A stretch of 5,602 nt of DNA from Deltaproteobacteria bacterium UBA6967. Lineage in GTDB: Bacteria > SAR324 > NAC60-12. Below, piece by piece: positions 1-5,602 of the stretch. The notes under the pieces were generated by a model. The model was not told the DNA's origin, made no database searches, and saw only the letters and a list, made by a program, of their open reading frames with translations. A program made the translations under genes and the position numbers. The stretch's first letter is position 1, and each line of letters starts with the position of its first letter. Where the stretch lies: the NCBI GenBank assembly GCA_002450295.1, contig DJYX01000058.1:1-5602 (forward strand). Reading direction: 5' to 3'.

Positions 1-247
1 TCGTCACTTGAAAGCCAAGGCTTTGCAGCTCGTTGCTCACATGATTGGTAGTGTTGAGAGACGGTGGGCTATCTTTGGTATTCTGATAACTAGTGTTTTC
101 TATTACCAAAGCTTGCCGGTAGACCTGACTGGAAAAATCATCTCCAGAATCAGTACTCTCCTGTTGTTGAGCTGAAGATAGGTAGGGTAGTGAAGTAACA
201 AGAATAAAAAGAAGGAAAACTCTACTGTGCATAGCTACTTTCATCAT
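1..247 (-). CDS. Secreted caspase-like (peptidase C14 family) protein, N-terminal part only
   Basis: Partial gene: the first 82 codons are present and the rest lies beyond the left edge. Residues 1-26 form a clear Sec signal peptide: a basic start (K3, R9), a hydrophobic core (VFLLFILVTSL) and a probable cleavage after SSA at 24-26, before QQQ. After a short Ser/Asp/Gln-rich linker, residues 44-82 read YRQALVIENTSYQN, then a short insert, then SLNTTNHVSNELQSLGFQVT. This follows the opening strand and first helix of bacterial caspase-fold domains (usual form: R-ALVIGN-Y, L-NPVNDA, L--LGF-V). The normal Gly of IGN is Glu here, and the usual NDA is NHV. The catalytic His-Cys pair would be outside the window, so activity cannot be judged. 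The chosen ATG (247) or the adjacent ATG (244) has a weak AGG upstream. An in-frame ATG at 322, four bases after the trpEG stop, would add 25 residues but gives an unusually long region before the hydrophobic core. It is co-directional with trpEG. Confidence 0.6.
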   Translation of the reverse strand, partial: MMKVAMHSRVFLLFILVTSLPYLSSAQQQESTDSGDDFSSQVYRQALVIENTSYQNTKDSPPSLNTTNHVSNELQSLGFQVT

Positions 248-326
248 TAGACCTAGCTTCCAAGATAGACTTTTCAGAATTCTATTCTCCGACGTTTTCA
301 AGTTGCTAGCGTGATGCTTCATGTTT

Positions 327-2468
327 TCAGGAACGGCCACACAACACTCCCAAGGCGTTATCCAGTAAGTGAAGTCCTGCCTGTTTTTGTAGGCTGAGAA
401 TGGACTCGGGATGAAACTGTACGGAAGCAATTGGAAGTTGCCGATGTTGCAGTCCCATGATCACTCCTGAATCTGTCCGAGCGGTGACTTCCAATTCAGC
501 AGGCAGTTGTTCTGGATCAACGTAGAGACTGTGGTAGCGTCCGGCTCGGAAAGGTTGAGGAAGTCCAGCGAACAGACCTGTCCCTTCATGATAAACTTCC
601 GAAGGTTGACCGTGACAAGGTTCGGCAAAGGTCAACAGCCGTCCTCCAAAGTACTCAGCGATGCCTTGATGGCCCAGGCAAACTCCAAAGACAGGCAGTT
701 GGCGTCGTACCGCCTCTCCAACCAGTTGAGGAACCTGTTGATCTTGAGGTGTCTTGGGGCCTGGCGAGAGGAAGAGCAGGTCTGGTTGGAACTGATCGAT
801 CATTTCATACGGGAACCCAGCTCGGAGCGTAATCACCCGAGCACCAGTCTGCCGTACATAGCCTGCGAGTGTATGGACGAAGCTGTCGTGATGGTCCACG
901 AAGAGCACGGTCTTGCCTTGCCCGTTCACTGGTTCAATGATGTCGCTGATCTGTGCCTTGCTGCGGCCAAGAGTTGCATCCAGAAAGGCTGACGCCTTGG
1001 TTCGGGTTTCCTGCTCTTCAGCCTTCGGGTCAGAATGGAAGAGCAGCGTTGCTCCAGCCCGAATCGTTGCCACCCCATCTTGCAGGTGAATGGTGCGAAG
1101 TGTCATTCCGGTGCTGGCGTAACCGTTGAACCAGAGGAAGCCCACACAACCGCTGTACCAGCGCCGCGGGGAATTCTCGAGATTCTCAATCGTCTGCATG
1201 GCGATTGGCTTGGGTGAACCGGTCACGGTACAAGCCCACATATGGGTCAGGATCGCATCAATCGCATCGAAACTCTCAGCGAGTTGGCCCTCCACATGAT
1301 CAACGGTGTGAATCAGGCGTGAGTATTTCTCAATCAGCCGTCGTCCTAGCAGCTTCACACTGCCTGGCACACAAATCCGAGACATGTCGTTGCGGTCAAC
1401 GTCTGTGCACATCGTGAGTTCGGATTCTTCCTTGGCAGAACCGATCAGGTTTTTGATCCGCTCTGCCGTCTCCATCGCGTCTTCCCCAACCGGTACTGTT
1501 CCTGAAATCGGGCAGGTTTCAAAACGTCCGTTGTTGACCCGAATGTACATTTCTGGTGAAGCCCCGACCAATTGTTCCTGACCAAAGTTGAGCAGAAAAC
1601 TGTATGGGCTTGGATTGCGCTCACAAAGCCGCTGAAAGAGCGTCAGTGGGGCACTGTCAAAGCCAGCGGAGAAAGCCTGCGAGAGCACAACCTCAAAGAA
1701 GTCACCACGCTGACAACCCGAACGGATCTGTTGCACCTTCTCTTCAAATTCACCCTCGTTGTGATCACACTTTACGGCCCCATCTGCCCGACCAGAGGCC
1801 ATTGGAAAGGCAGCGCCAGTATTCAGGTGGGGTTCTGTCCAGCCTTCTGGAGTATAGATTCGGTAGCAAATGCTGTAGGCCAACTCCTTCTGGCGGTCGA
1901 CCACAACCAGGTCGGTGGGTAGGAATAGATGACAGTCCCGCTGATCTTCTGGTCGTGTGTGGCGTTGCTCCAGCTTCTCAAATTGAAACACCAGGTCGTA
2001 GCCGAAGGCACCATAAAGCCCTAGATAGGGTTCGTCGGAGCGAAATAGGTCGGCAATGGCTCGAATCACCGAGAATAGGCTAGGTTGCCGACTGCGCTCT
2101 TCTTCAGGGAACCAACCTGTCATTGGCCTTGTGACTCCTTGAAGCGCATTGGACGTAACGGTGAAGGACTCCAAATGAGGGTGGCCTTCCAGTACTTCCT
2201 GTAACAAGGGCAGCAGACGTTGACCGTTTTTATTCAGGGCATTGATTGAAAAACTACGTTCCCGGGCAATCAACTCCAAGGGGGGATTGACGAAGCCAAT
2301 GTCCCAGCGGGAATAGCGGTCAGGTACTTCGTAGTTGCTGACCATCAACGCTCCCTTGTGGTTGTCGATCTGGTCTGTGATCCGTCGAAGTGCCGTGGAG
2401 GCGTCCAAGGGAGTAACGATCTTTTCTACGGGAATGCCTCGGTAGGTACTGAATCCGCTGGTTTCCAT
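327..2468 (-). CDS. trpEG: Fused anthranilate synthase, TrpE and TrpG in one chain
   Basis: A cytoplasmic enzyme for the first step of tryptophan synthesis: chorismate plus glutamine gives anthranilate, pyruvate and glutamate. The 713-aa chain has the usual length of the fused form. Residues 1-500 are the synthase component: SNYEVPDRY (44-52) and NPSPYSF (285-291) in the region where tryptophan feedback binds in related enzymes, SGTV (322-325), DVDRND (356-361), YSRLIHTVDHVEG (382-394), THMWACTVTGSPK (408-420) and EEQETRTKA (484-492). A linker near 500-518 leads to a class I glutamine amidotransferase with VDHHDSF (524-530), the nucleophile elbow GVCLGHQ (Cys597) and FHPES (His686, Glu688). 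The triad is intact, so it should use glutamine. Position 572 in SPGPKTP is Lys where most relatives have Gly. The start matches the family N-terminus but has no Shine-Dalgarno sequence. It lies 87 bp downstream of trpF with a hairpin between them. The preserved pocket motifs suggest feedback inhibition by tryptophan (inference). Confidence 0.96.
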   Translation of the reverse strand: METSGFSTYRGIPVEKIVTPLDASTALRRITDQIDNHKGALMVSNYEVPDRYSRWDIGFVNPPLELIARERSFSINALNKNGQRLLPLLQEVLEGHPHLESFTVTSNALQGVTRPMTGWFPEEERSRQPSLFSVIRAIADLFRSDEPYLGLYGAFGYDLVFQFEKLEQRHTRPEDQRDCHLFLPTDLVVVDRQKELAYSICYRIYTPEGWTEPHLNTGAAFPMASGRADGAVKCDHNEGEFEEKVQQIRSGCQRGDFFEVVLSQAFSAGFDSAPLTLFQRLCERNPSPYSFLLNFGQEQLVGASPEMYIRVNNGRFETCPISGTVPVGEDAMETAERIKNLIGSAKEESELTMCTDVDRNDMSRICVPGSVKLLGRRLIEKYSRLIHTVDHVEGQLAESFDAIDAILTHMWACTVTGSPKPIAMQTIENLENSPRRWYSGCVGFLWFNGYASTGMTLRTIHLQDGVATIRAGATLLFHSDPKAEEQETRTKASAFLDATLGRSKAQISDIIEPVNGQGKTVLFVDHHDSFVHTLAGYVRQTGARVITLRAGFPYEMIDQFQPDLLFLSPGPKTPQDQQVPQLVGEAVRRQLPVFGVCLGHQGIAEYFGGRLLTFAEPCHGQPSEVYHEGTGLFAGLPQPFRAGRYHSLYVDPEQLPAELEVTARTDSGVIMGLQHRQLPIASVQFHPESILSLQKQAGLHLLDNALGVLCGRS

Positions 2469-2510
2469 GCTGTGTTGTCGATTGAAGGATGGGAAGTGGA
2501 TTGAAGAAAA

Positions 2511-2538
2511 TAGAACTTAGCAACGATGCCAAGTTCTA
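2511..2538 (-). terminator. Hairpin plus U-tract between trpF and trpEG (candidate terminator or attenuator)
   Basis: On the minus strand the arms TAGAACTTGGCA and TGCTAAGTTCTA enclose the four-base loop TCGT and are followed directly by TTTTCTT (2510-2504). All 12 positions pair in minus-strand RNA, one of them as G-U. On the plus strand that position is an A-C mismatch and no T-run follows, so the structure is directional. It starts 18 bases after the trpF stop codon and ends 42 bases before the trpEG ATG. The stem is AT-rich, so termination may be partial. No Trp-rich leader peptide is visible, so classical leader-peptide attenuation is not supported. Confidence 0.6.
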
Positions 2539-2555
2539 CCATGACTGTGGAAGCC

Positions 2556-3188
2556 TTACCAGGACGCTTCTGCTTGGGCAACAGCTGTGACAAAATTCGC
2601 CACTTTCTGTGGATCTTTACGACCCGGAGCGCTTTCGACTCCACTGGCAACATCCACGCCGAATGGTCTCACCTGAAAGACGGCCTCTTCTACATTGTCT
2701 GGCCGCAAACCTCCAGCAAGGAGCAATTTGCCATGATCTCTCAAACGTGTGGCCACCTTCCAGTCGAAGGCGTGTCCTGTTCCACCATACTGTCCGGTCT
2801 GGGCTGCATCCAGCAGAAACAACTCTTGACCGTAGCTACGAATTTCCTCTTCTGCCAGATCATCAGCCACCCGAAAGGCTCGAAACCAAGGGACTTGTAA
2901 GGCATGGGCAAAGCCTGGACTCTCGTCGCCATGCAGCTGGGCGATGTGTAATCCAGTCTGTTGGAGAGTCTCTTCAATTTCTTTTGCGGAAGCATTCACA
3001 AAGACTCCAACGGTCTGTACTGCTGGAGGAAGCTTTCCCACAATTGCCGCAATTGCTTCGGGTGGTAGATAGCGTTTGGAGCCTTGGTAGCAGTTGAAGC
3101 CAAGCCACTGAACCCCTAATTCAACACAGGCCAGTGCTTCGTCCACTTGGGTCAGGCCACAGACCTTGATGATGGTTTTGGTAGACAT
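2556..3188 (-). CDS. trpF: Phosphoribosylanthranilate isomerase
   Basis: Cytoplasmic (beta/alpha)8-barrel enzyme converting N-(5-phosphoribosyl)anthranilate to CdRP (1-(2-carboxyphenylamino)-1-deoxyribulose 5-phosphate), the third step of the tryptophan pathway. At 210 aa it has the normal length for a single-domain TrpF. Motifs appear in the expected order: KVCGLT (8-13) with catalytic base Cys10, GSKRYL (36-41), VGVFVN (60-65), QLHGDE (84-89), FLLDA (124-128) with catalytic acid Asp127, GGTGHAFDW (135-143), LLAGGLRPDNV (156-166) and GVDVASGVE (177-185), the last parts forming the phosphate-binding loops. Nothing essential is missing. The ATG at 3188 puts KVCG at the usual distance from the N-terminus, although no clear ribosome binding site precedes it. 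It is the first gene of the minus-strand run and probably shares a transcript with trpEG. The last codon before the stop is Trp (UGG). No TrpR-like operator or T-box was recognised upstream. Confidence 0.95.
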   Translation of the reverse strand: MSTKTIIKVCGLTQVDEALACVELGVQWLGFNCYQGSKRYLPPEAIAAIVGKLPPAVQTVGVFVNASAKEIEETLQQTGLHIAQLHGDESPGFAHALQVPWFRAFRVADDLAEEEIRSYGQELFLLDAAQTGQYGGTGHAFDWKVATRLRDHGKLLLAGGLRPDNVEEAVFQVRPFGVDVASGVESAPGRKDPQKVANFVTAVAQAEASW

Positions 3189-3457
3189 GCCGGAAGTTAA
3201 TAATAGTAAAAGGATCGTGCTCTAGCAGACGTCCCTGGGAACTGCAATGGTTCAGGTAATTGACATCTTAGAGTGTTAGTTTATAAGTGTGCAGCATAAT
3301 TAGCAGAATCCAACTTTTTTAGGCGGAAAGTTCGAACGAATGGAGTGTAATTATTTGGCTGAACTTTCCTATGAGAGGAACCAGAAAAGCAAACATGCCC
3401 CTTAAGTGAATAAGTTTACGAATTAGGTTTTGAGCGCAATTAGTTGGTTGGCTTCAC
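3189..3457. other. Divergent intergenic region between trpF and the 91-aa gene
   Basis: This 269-bp AT-rich stretch separates trpF (leaving leftward) from the plus-strand genes and must carry the control signals for both. One good rightward promoter is visible at 3260-3287 (listed separately). No comparably good leftward promoter for trpF could be picked. A TTTTACTATTATTAAC stretch just upstream of trpF (minus strand) could contain a -10 box, but no matching -35 was found. No long repeats, tRNA or convincing protein-coding ORF was seen. Confidence 0.6.
3260..3287 (+). promoter_or_regulatory. Putative sigma70-type promoter for the plus-strand genes
   Basis: A perfect -35 box TTGACA (3260-3265), a 16-bp spacer and TATAAG (3282-3287, five of six matches to TATAAT) point rightward. 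Transcription would start near 3294-3295, giving a leader of about 160 bases before the 91-aa gene. The assignment rests on consensus match and position only. Confidence 0.45.
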
Positions 3458-3733
3458 ATGAGACAACAAATCCTTATCCTATGCCTAGTCAATTCCTCCT
3501 TGGAATCCCGAGTGATTTCATGGAGTTTTTGGGATGGAACAGGAAAAACTAAATCTTTTTCGGGTGACTCGGATGAGCCTCCCTATGAGCGAGGTCTTGA
3601 TGCACTGCTGGATGGATGGTGCCTGATTCAAGTATCTCCAGCCTTTGCTCCCCCCAAGGGCTCAGAGTACAAAACCGACTTTTTCTACAATGAATTCATC
3701 TTTGAGAAACGCATAGAAGAAACTGAGATTTAA
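3458..3733 (+). CDS. Small protein of unknown function, coupled to the dioxygenase gene
   Basis: A 91-aa predicted protein I cannot assign to a named family with confidence. Visible features are an aromatic N-terminal part (SWSFWDGTG, 21-29), an acidic DSDEPPYERGLDALL segment (37-51) that should form a helix, then DGWCLIQVSP (52-61), and a C-terminal strand-like FFYNEFIFEKRI (75-86). A helix ending in GW-L--VSP followed by a strand ending in F-KR recalls the small DUF4177-type fold, but this is a weak resemblance. There is no credible signal peptide or membrane segment: the ILILCLV stretch at 5-11 is short and lies in a region that may not be translated. No Shine-Dalgarno sequence precedes the ATG, and the real start may be TTG (codon 15) or GTG (codon 19), which would give a protein of about 73-77 aa. 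The stop codon is one base before the ATG of the dioxygenase gene, so co-translation and a shared role are likely (inference). Confidence 0.65.
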   Translation: MRQQILILCLVNSSLESRVISWSFWDGTGKTKSFSGDSDEPPYERGLDALLDGWCLIQVSPAFAPPKGSEYKTDFFYNEFIFEKRIEETEI

Positions 3734-3734
3734 C

Positions 3735-4619
3735 ATGAAATTATTGTCCACTTCCCAGATGGCGACTTTTGCAGCCAAAGGTTGTCTGCGTTTTGACGGG
3801 CTGATTGGTGACGAGATCAATCAAAAATTCTTGGGACTCTTTGGCGAAGGCATCGGAGTCAATGATCGCTATGCGAACTCGGTAATCCCGAACTGCAAGC
3901 CGGGAGAACTGCTATACCAGGCTTTCCCTACAGACCATCCGCTGAGTTTGGTGCTTCAGGAACCAACCGTAGCTGGAACGATCAAAAGTTTGATGGGTGC
4001 AGATCCAATCTTTGATCATCACCACGTCCACATCACCTTCCCTAAGAGTGGTTCAGCCCAGACAAACCACCAGGATTCAACCATTGATGCCCGGCAGTTG
4101 AACTTCGATGTGCAGATGTTTTATTTTCCACATGAGGTTACAGCGGACATGGGTGGTACCCGGTACATTCCTGGTACTCACCTGCGCAGTGTTCATGAAT
4201 CAGCGATTGCCCGCTACCAGAACATTCGTGGTCAGATGAGAGTGGTCTGCCCAGCGGGAACGGTTATTTTCTTTCATCATGGTCTCTGGCATGGTGGTGG
4301 GAAAAATACAGGGGATGCCCACCGGATCATTTACAAGGTGCGAATGCAGCCGTCTGGATCACAGTCTCTCCAGTGGGATACCAGTGATCTCAACGAGTCC
4401 CGTATCAAGGACTGGCAACGACCGATTTTCCATGCTCAGGATAATCGCGCTGCTGATGACGTTCCTGAGCAATTGATGACACCAGAACCCTGGTTTGATA
4501 ATAGTGGTCGGCTTGAATATATGAATCGAATTCAGTTCTGGCGTTTATTGATGGACAATCCTGAAATTGATATCGACTACTGGTTGACCAGAGTTGAAAA
4601 CGAGCCAGCTCGACAATAG
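3735..4619 (+). CDS. Phytanoyl-CoA dioxygenase (PhyH) family Fe(II)/2-oxoglutarate oxygenase
   Basis: A 294-aa cytoplasmic oxygenase of the PhyH family, whose members use Fe(II), O2 and 2-oxoglutarate, usually to hydroxylate a small molecule and sometimes to halogenate or rearrange it. The iron facial triad is readable: His112 and Asp114 in NHQDST (111-116), and the distal His186 in LWHGGGKN (184-191). Arg197, 11 residues after His186, is the expected 2-oxoglutarate carboxylate ligand, and this spacing matches human phytanoyl-CoA hydroxylase (His264/Arg275). GGTRYIPGTH (140-149) is the family's core strand-turn. Because Asp114 is present, hydroxylation is more likely than halogenation. A His-rich FDHHHVHITF (93-102) precedes the triad. 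The tail (residues 205-294) extends beyond the core fold and contains FWRLLMDNPEIDIDYW. The substrate cannot be read from sequence, and 'phytanoyl-CoA' is only the family name. The gene starts one base after the small upstream gene, which suggests an operon, and a methyltransferase follows 70 bp later. Confidence 0.88.
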   Translation: MKLLSTSQMATFAAKGCLRFDGLIGDEINQKFLGLFGEGIGVNDRYANSVIPNCKPGELLYQAFPTDHPLSLVLQEPTVAGTIKSLMGADPIFDHHHVHITFPKSGSAQTNHQDSTIDARQLNFDVQMFYFPHEVTADMGGTRYIPGTHLRSVHESAIARYQNIRGQMRVVCPAGTVIFFHHGLWHGGGKNTGDAHRIIYKVRMQPSGSQSLQWDTSDLNESRIKDWQRPIFHAQDNRAADDVPEQLMTPEPWFDNSGRLEYMNRIQFWRLLMDNPEIDIDYWLTRVENEPARQ

Positions 4620-4689
4620 CTAAACTAGGTATAATCAGTAGTATCTGAATTTTTCAGGCGAGTTTGATTCCCACTACCGACTAGAGAAT

Positions 4690-5352
4690 ATGTCCGCAAA
4701 AACGATCCAGATGGATGATCAGCTGTTGGAATACTTACGGCAGAACGCTGTGCGTGAACCAAAGGTGCTGCAAGAGTTGCGTGAAGAAACCCAGCGACTG
4801 CCCAATGCAGGAATGCAGATCTCTTCTGAGCAGGGACAGCTGATGGCGATGCTAGTCAAGCTGGTCAACGCTCGAAAAATCATTGAGGTCGGCACCTTCA
4901 CGGGGTATAGCTCCACGGTGATGGCCCTGGCGATGCCTCCAGAAGGTCAGTTGATTGCCTGTGATGTGAGTGAAGAATACACGCAGATGGCAAGAAAGTT
5001 TTGGCAGAAAGCCGGAGTGGAGCAAAAGGTTCAGCTGATCCTGGGGAACGCCAAGGAGAGCTTGAAACAACTCTTAGAGGCTGGCGAACAAGAAGCATTT
5101 GATCTGGCTTTCATTGATGCGGATAAGACAGCGTACGCTGACTACTACGAATGCTGCCTGCAATTGCTCCGGCCCAGTGGTTTGGTCCTGGTCGATAATG
5201 TTCTCTGGGGAGGACAGGTTGCGGACTCTTCGAATCATGATGTGGATACGGAAGCTCTGCGTACCTTCAATGCAGCTCTGTCCAGTGATCAACGTATCGA
5301 CCTGTGCATGGTTCCGATTGGAGATGGACTAACCGTCGCTCGAAAACGCTGA
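4690..5352 (+). CDS. Class I SAM-dependent O-methyltransferase (CCoAOMT/COMT-like)
   Basis: A 220-aa cytoplasmic methyltransferase with the length and motifs of the O-methyltransferase family 3 group, which transfers methyl from S-adenosylmethionine to catechol-type hydroxyls using a divalent metal. Residues 1-55 form the N-terminal helical region with the family's PNAGMQISSEQGQLM segment (38-52). The SAM site is IIEVGTFTGYSS (64-75), with the acidic ribose ligand expected in ACDVSEEY (90-97, probably Asp92). Metal ligands are Asp143 in FIDADK, and Asp169 with Asn170 in VDNVLWGG; the spacing of 26 and 27 residues matches plant CCoAOMT. Lys146 sits where the catalytic Lys is expected. The chain ends in the typical GDGLTVARK. 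The start is supported by position but has only a weak AGAG upstream. It is co-directional with the dioxygenase and separated by 70 bp, so it may be in the same unit or have its own start. Bacterial members are often promiscuous, so the substrate is unknown. Confidence 0.92.
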   Translation: MSAKTIQMDDQLLEYLRQNAVREPKVLQELREETQRLPNAGMQISSEQGQLMAMLVKLVNARKIIEVGTFTGYSSTVMALAMPPEGQLIACDVSEEYTQMARKFWQKAGVEQKVQLILGNAKESLKQLLEAGEQEAFDLAFIDADKTAYADYYECCLQLLRPSGLVLVDNVLWGGQVADSSNHDVDTEALRTFNAALSSDQRIDLCMVPIGDGLTVARKR

Positions 5353-5383
5353 AGAGCTGCTCAACCAGAACAACACGCTCACA

Positions 5384-5602
5384 TCAACATGAGGAGTTGA
5401 TCCTCCACAGATCTCCTGTGTTCCCAGAGATCACAACATCCGCATATTCTTCGGGTCGATCCCGCAACAAGTATTCATCTTCCTCTGCCATCCCCTGTTG
5501 CCAGAGAGGCAAGGCCTCTTCCCCGTCTCGTTCAAGTCCCCGCTGTAGCCGTAATTCCCGATCTGTCTCAACAAAAATCGCAAAACTGAGATAGGGACGA
5601 AA
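5384..5602 (-). CDS. C-terminal part of a uridine kinase-like P-loop kinase
   Basis: Partial gene: the last 72 codons and a TGA stop are inside the window, and the N-terminal part with the expected Walker A loop lies beyond the right edge. The readable sequence is FRPYLSFAIFVETDRELRLQ at the edge, then RGLERDGEEALPLWQQ, GMAEEDEYLLRDRPEEYADV and a short tail. The pattern E-x-x-R-x-L-R-L-x-R-G-L-x-R-D-G followed by W, M-EED-Y, RP and AD-V--G is characteristic of the lid and C-terminal helix of bacterial uridine kinase-like (NMP kinase fold) proteins, which phosphorylate nucleosides or nucleotides with ATP. Uridine as the substrate is not proven from this fragment. The gene converges on the O-methyltransferase with only 31 bp between the two stop codons, and no terminator is recognised there. 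The frame is open without interruption from the stop to the edge. Confidence 0.7.
   Translation of the reverse strand, partial: FRPYLSFAIFVETDRELRLQRGLERDGEEALPLWQQGMAEEDEYLLRDRPEEYADVVISGNTGDLWRINSSC

Noticed and set aside
271..290. AGAATTCTATTCT inverted repeat between trpEG and the caspase-like gene
   Set aside because: It is short and AT-rich with no T-tract downstream on the minus strand; no matching promoter boxes at proper spacing were found either.
507..992. Plus-strand ORF of 161 aa
   Set aside because: It lies wholly antisense to the well-supported TrpG part of trpEG, has no family-like motifs, and is explained as a shadow frame.
1604..2083. Plus-strand ORF of 159 aa, rich in Arg, Ser and Pro
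   Set aside because: It is antisense to the TrpE domain, with a composition typical of a shadow frame and no recognisable domain.
2426..2653. Minus-strand 75-aa ORF bridging trpF and trpEG, considered as a trp leader peptide
   Set aside because: It has no Trp cluster near the hairpin and overlaps both real genes in another frame, so it does not look like an attenuation leader.
2609..3097. Plus-strand ORF of 162 aa
   Set aside because: It is antisense to trpF, which has all catalytic motifs; the Arg/Leu/His-rich translation shows no domain.
3318..3395. Minus-strand mini-ORF of 25 codons (begins MFAFLVPLIGKF) after AAGGGG, upstream of trpF
   Set aside because: The spacing from the purine-rich sequence to the ATG is too short, there are no Trp codons and no terminator hairpin follows it, so a leader-peptide role is unsupported.
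4620..4689. TATAAT at 4630-4635 and a small inverted repeat CTGAA/TTCAG at 4645-4657 before the O-methyltransferase
   Set aside because: No -35 box lies at 16-18 bp (the nearest, TCGACA, leaves only 14), and the 5-bp hairpin has no T-run after it, so neither is called as a promoter or terminator.
5391..5425. Two 5-bp inverted repeats (GAGGA/TCCTC and CACAG/CTGTG) near the convergent gene ends
   Set aside because: The stems are short, lack T-runs and lie inside the coding end of the kinase-like gene, so they are not credible terminators.

Overview
The window carries two gene groups on opposite strands plus a partial gene at each edge. It looks like a Gram-negative, probably proteobacterial chromosome of roughly balanced GC. 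The evidence is a fused anthranilate synthase of the type best known from alphaproteobacteria, secreted-protein signals, and a mix of PhyH-type dioxygenase, O-methyltransferase and caspase-like genes common in uncultured marine lineages. A SAR324-like or related marine proteobacterium is possible, but that placement is a guess from gene content. No start codon in the window has a strong Shine-Dalgarno sequence.

Left half (minus strand, read right to left): trpF (3188-2556), then a full-length trpE-trpG fusion (2468-327), then the first 82 codons of a secreted caspase-fold (peptidase C14-like) protein that runs off the left edge. TrpE-G makes anthranilate from chorismate and glutamine. TrpF isomerises phosphoribosylanthranilate two steps later (the TrpD step is not in this window). 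Between trpF and trpEG lies a 12-bp hairpin with a UCGU loop followed by UUUUCUU. It forms fully only in the minus-strand RNA and is a candidate intrinsic terminator or attenuator controlling trpEG.

Middle (3189-3457): a 269-bp divergent intergenic region with one good sigma70-like promoter pointing right.

Right half (plus strand): a 91-aa protein of unknown function (3458-3733), a phytanoyl-CoA dioxygenase-family Fe(II)/2-oxoglutarate oxygenase one base further on (3735-4619), and a class I, metal-dependent O-methyltransferase (4690-5352). The first two are almost certainly co-transcribed. The third may belong to the same unit, which would give a small hydroxylation and methylation cassette of unknown substrate. 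The window ends with the last 72 codons of a convergent minus-strand gene (5602-5384) whose sequence resembles the C-terminus of P-loop uridine kinase-like enzymes.

No RNA genes, CRISPR arrays, insertion sequences or long repeats were seen. Most of the window is ordinary metabolism. The points most worth a second look are the trpF/trpEG hairpin, the small gene coupled to the dioxygenase, and the secreted caspase-like protein.
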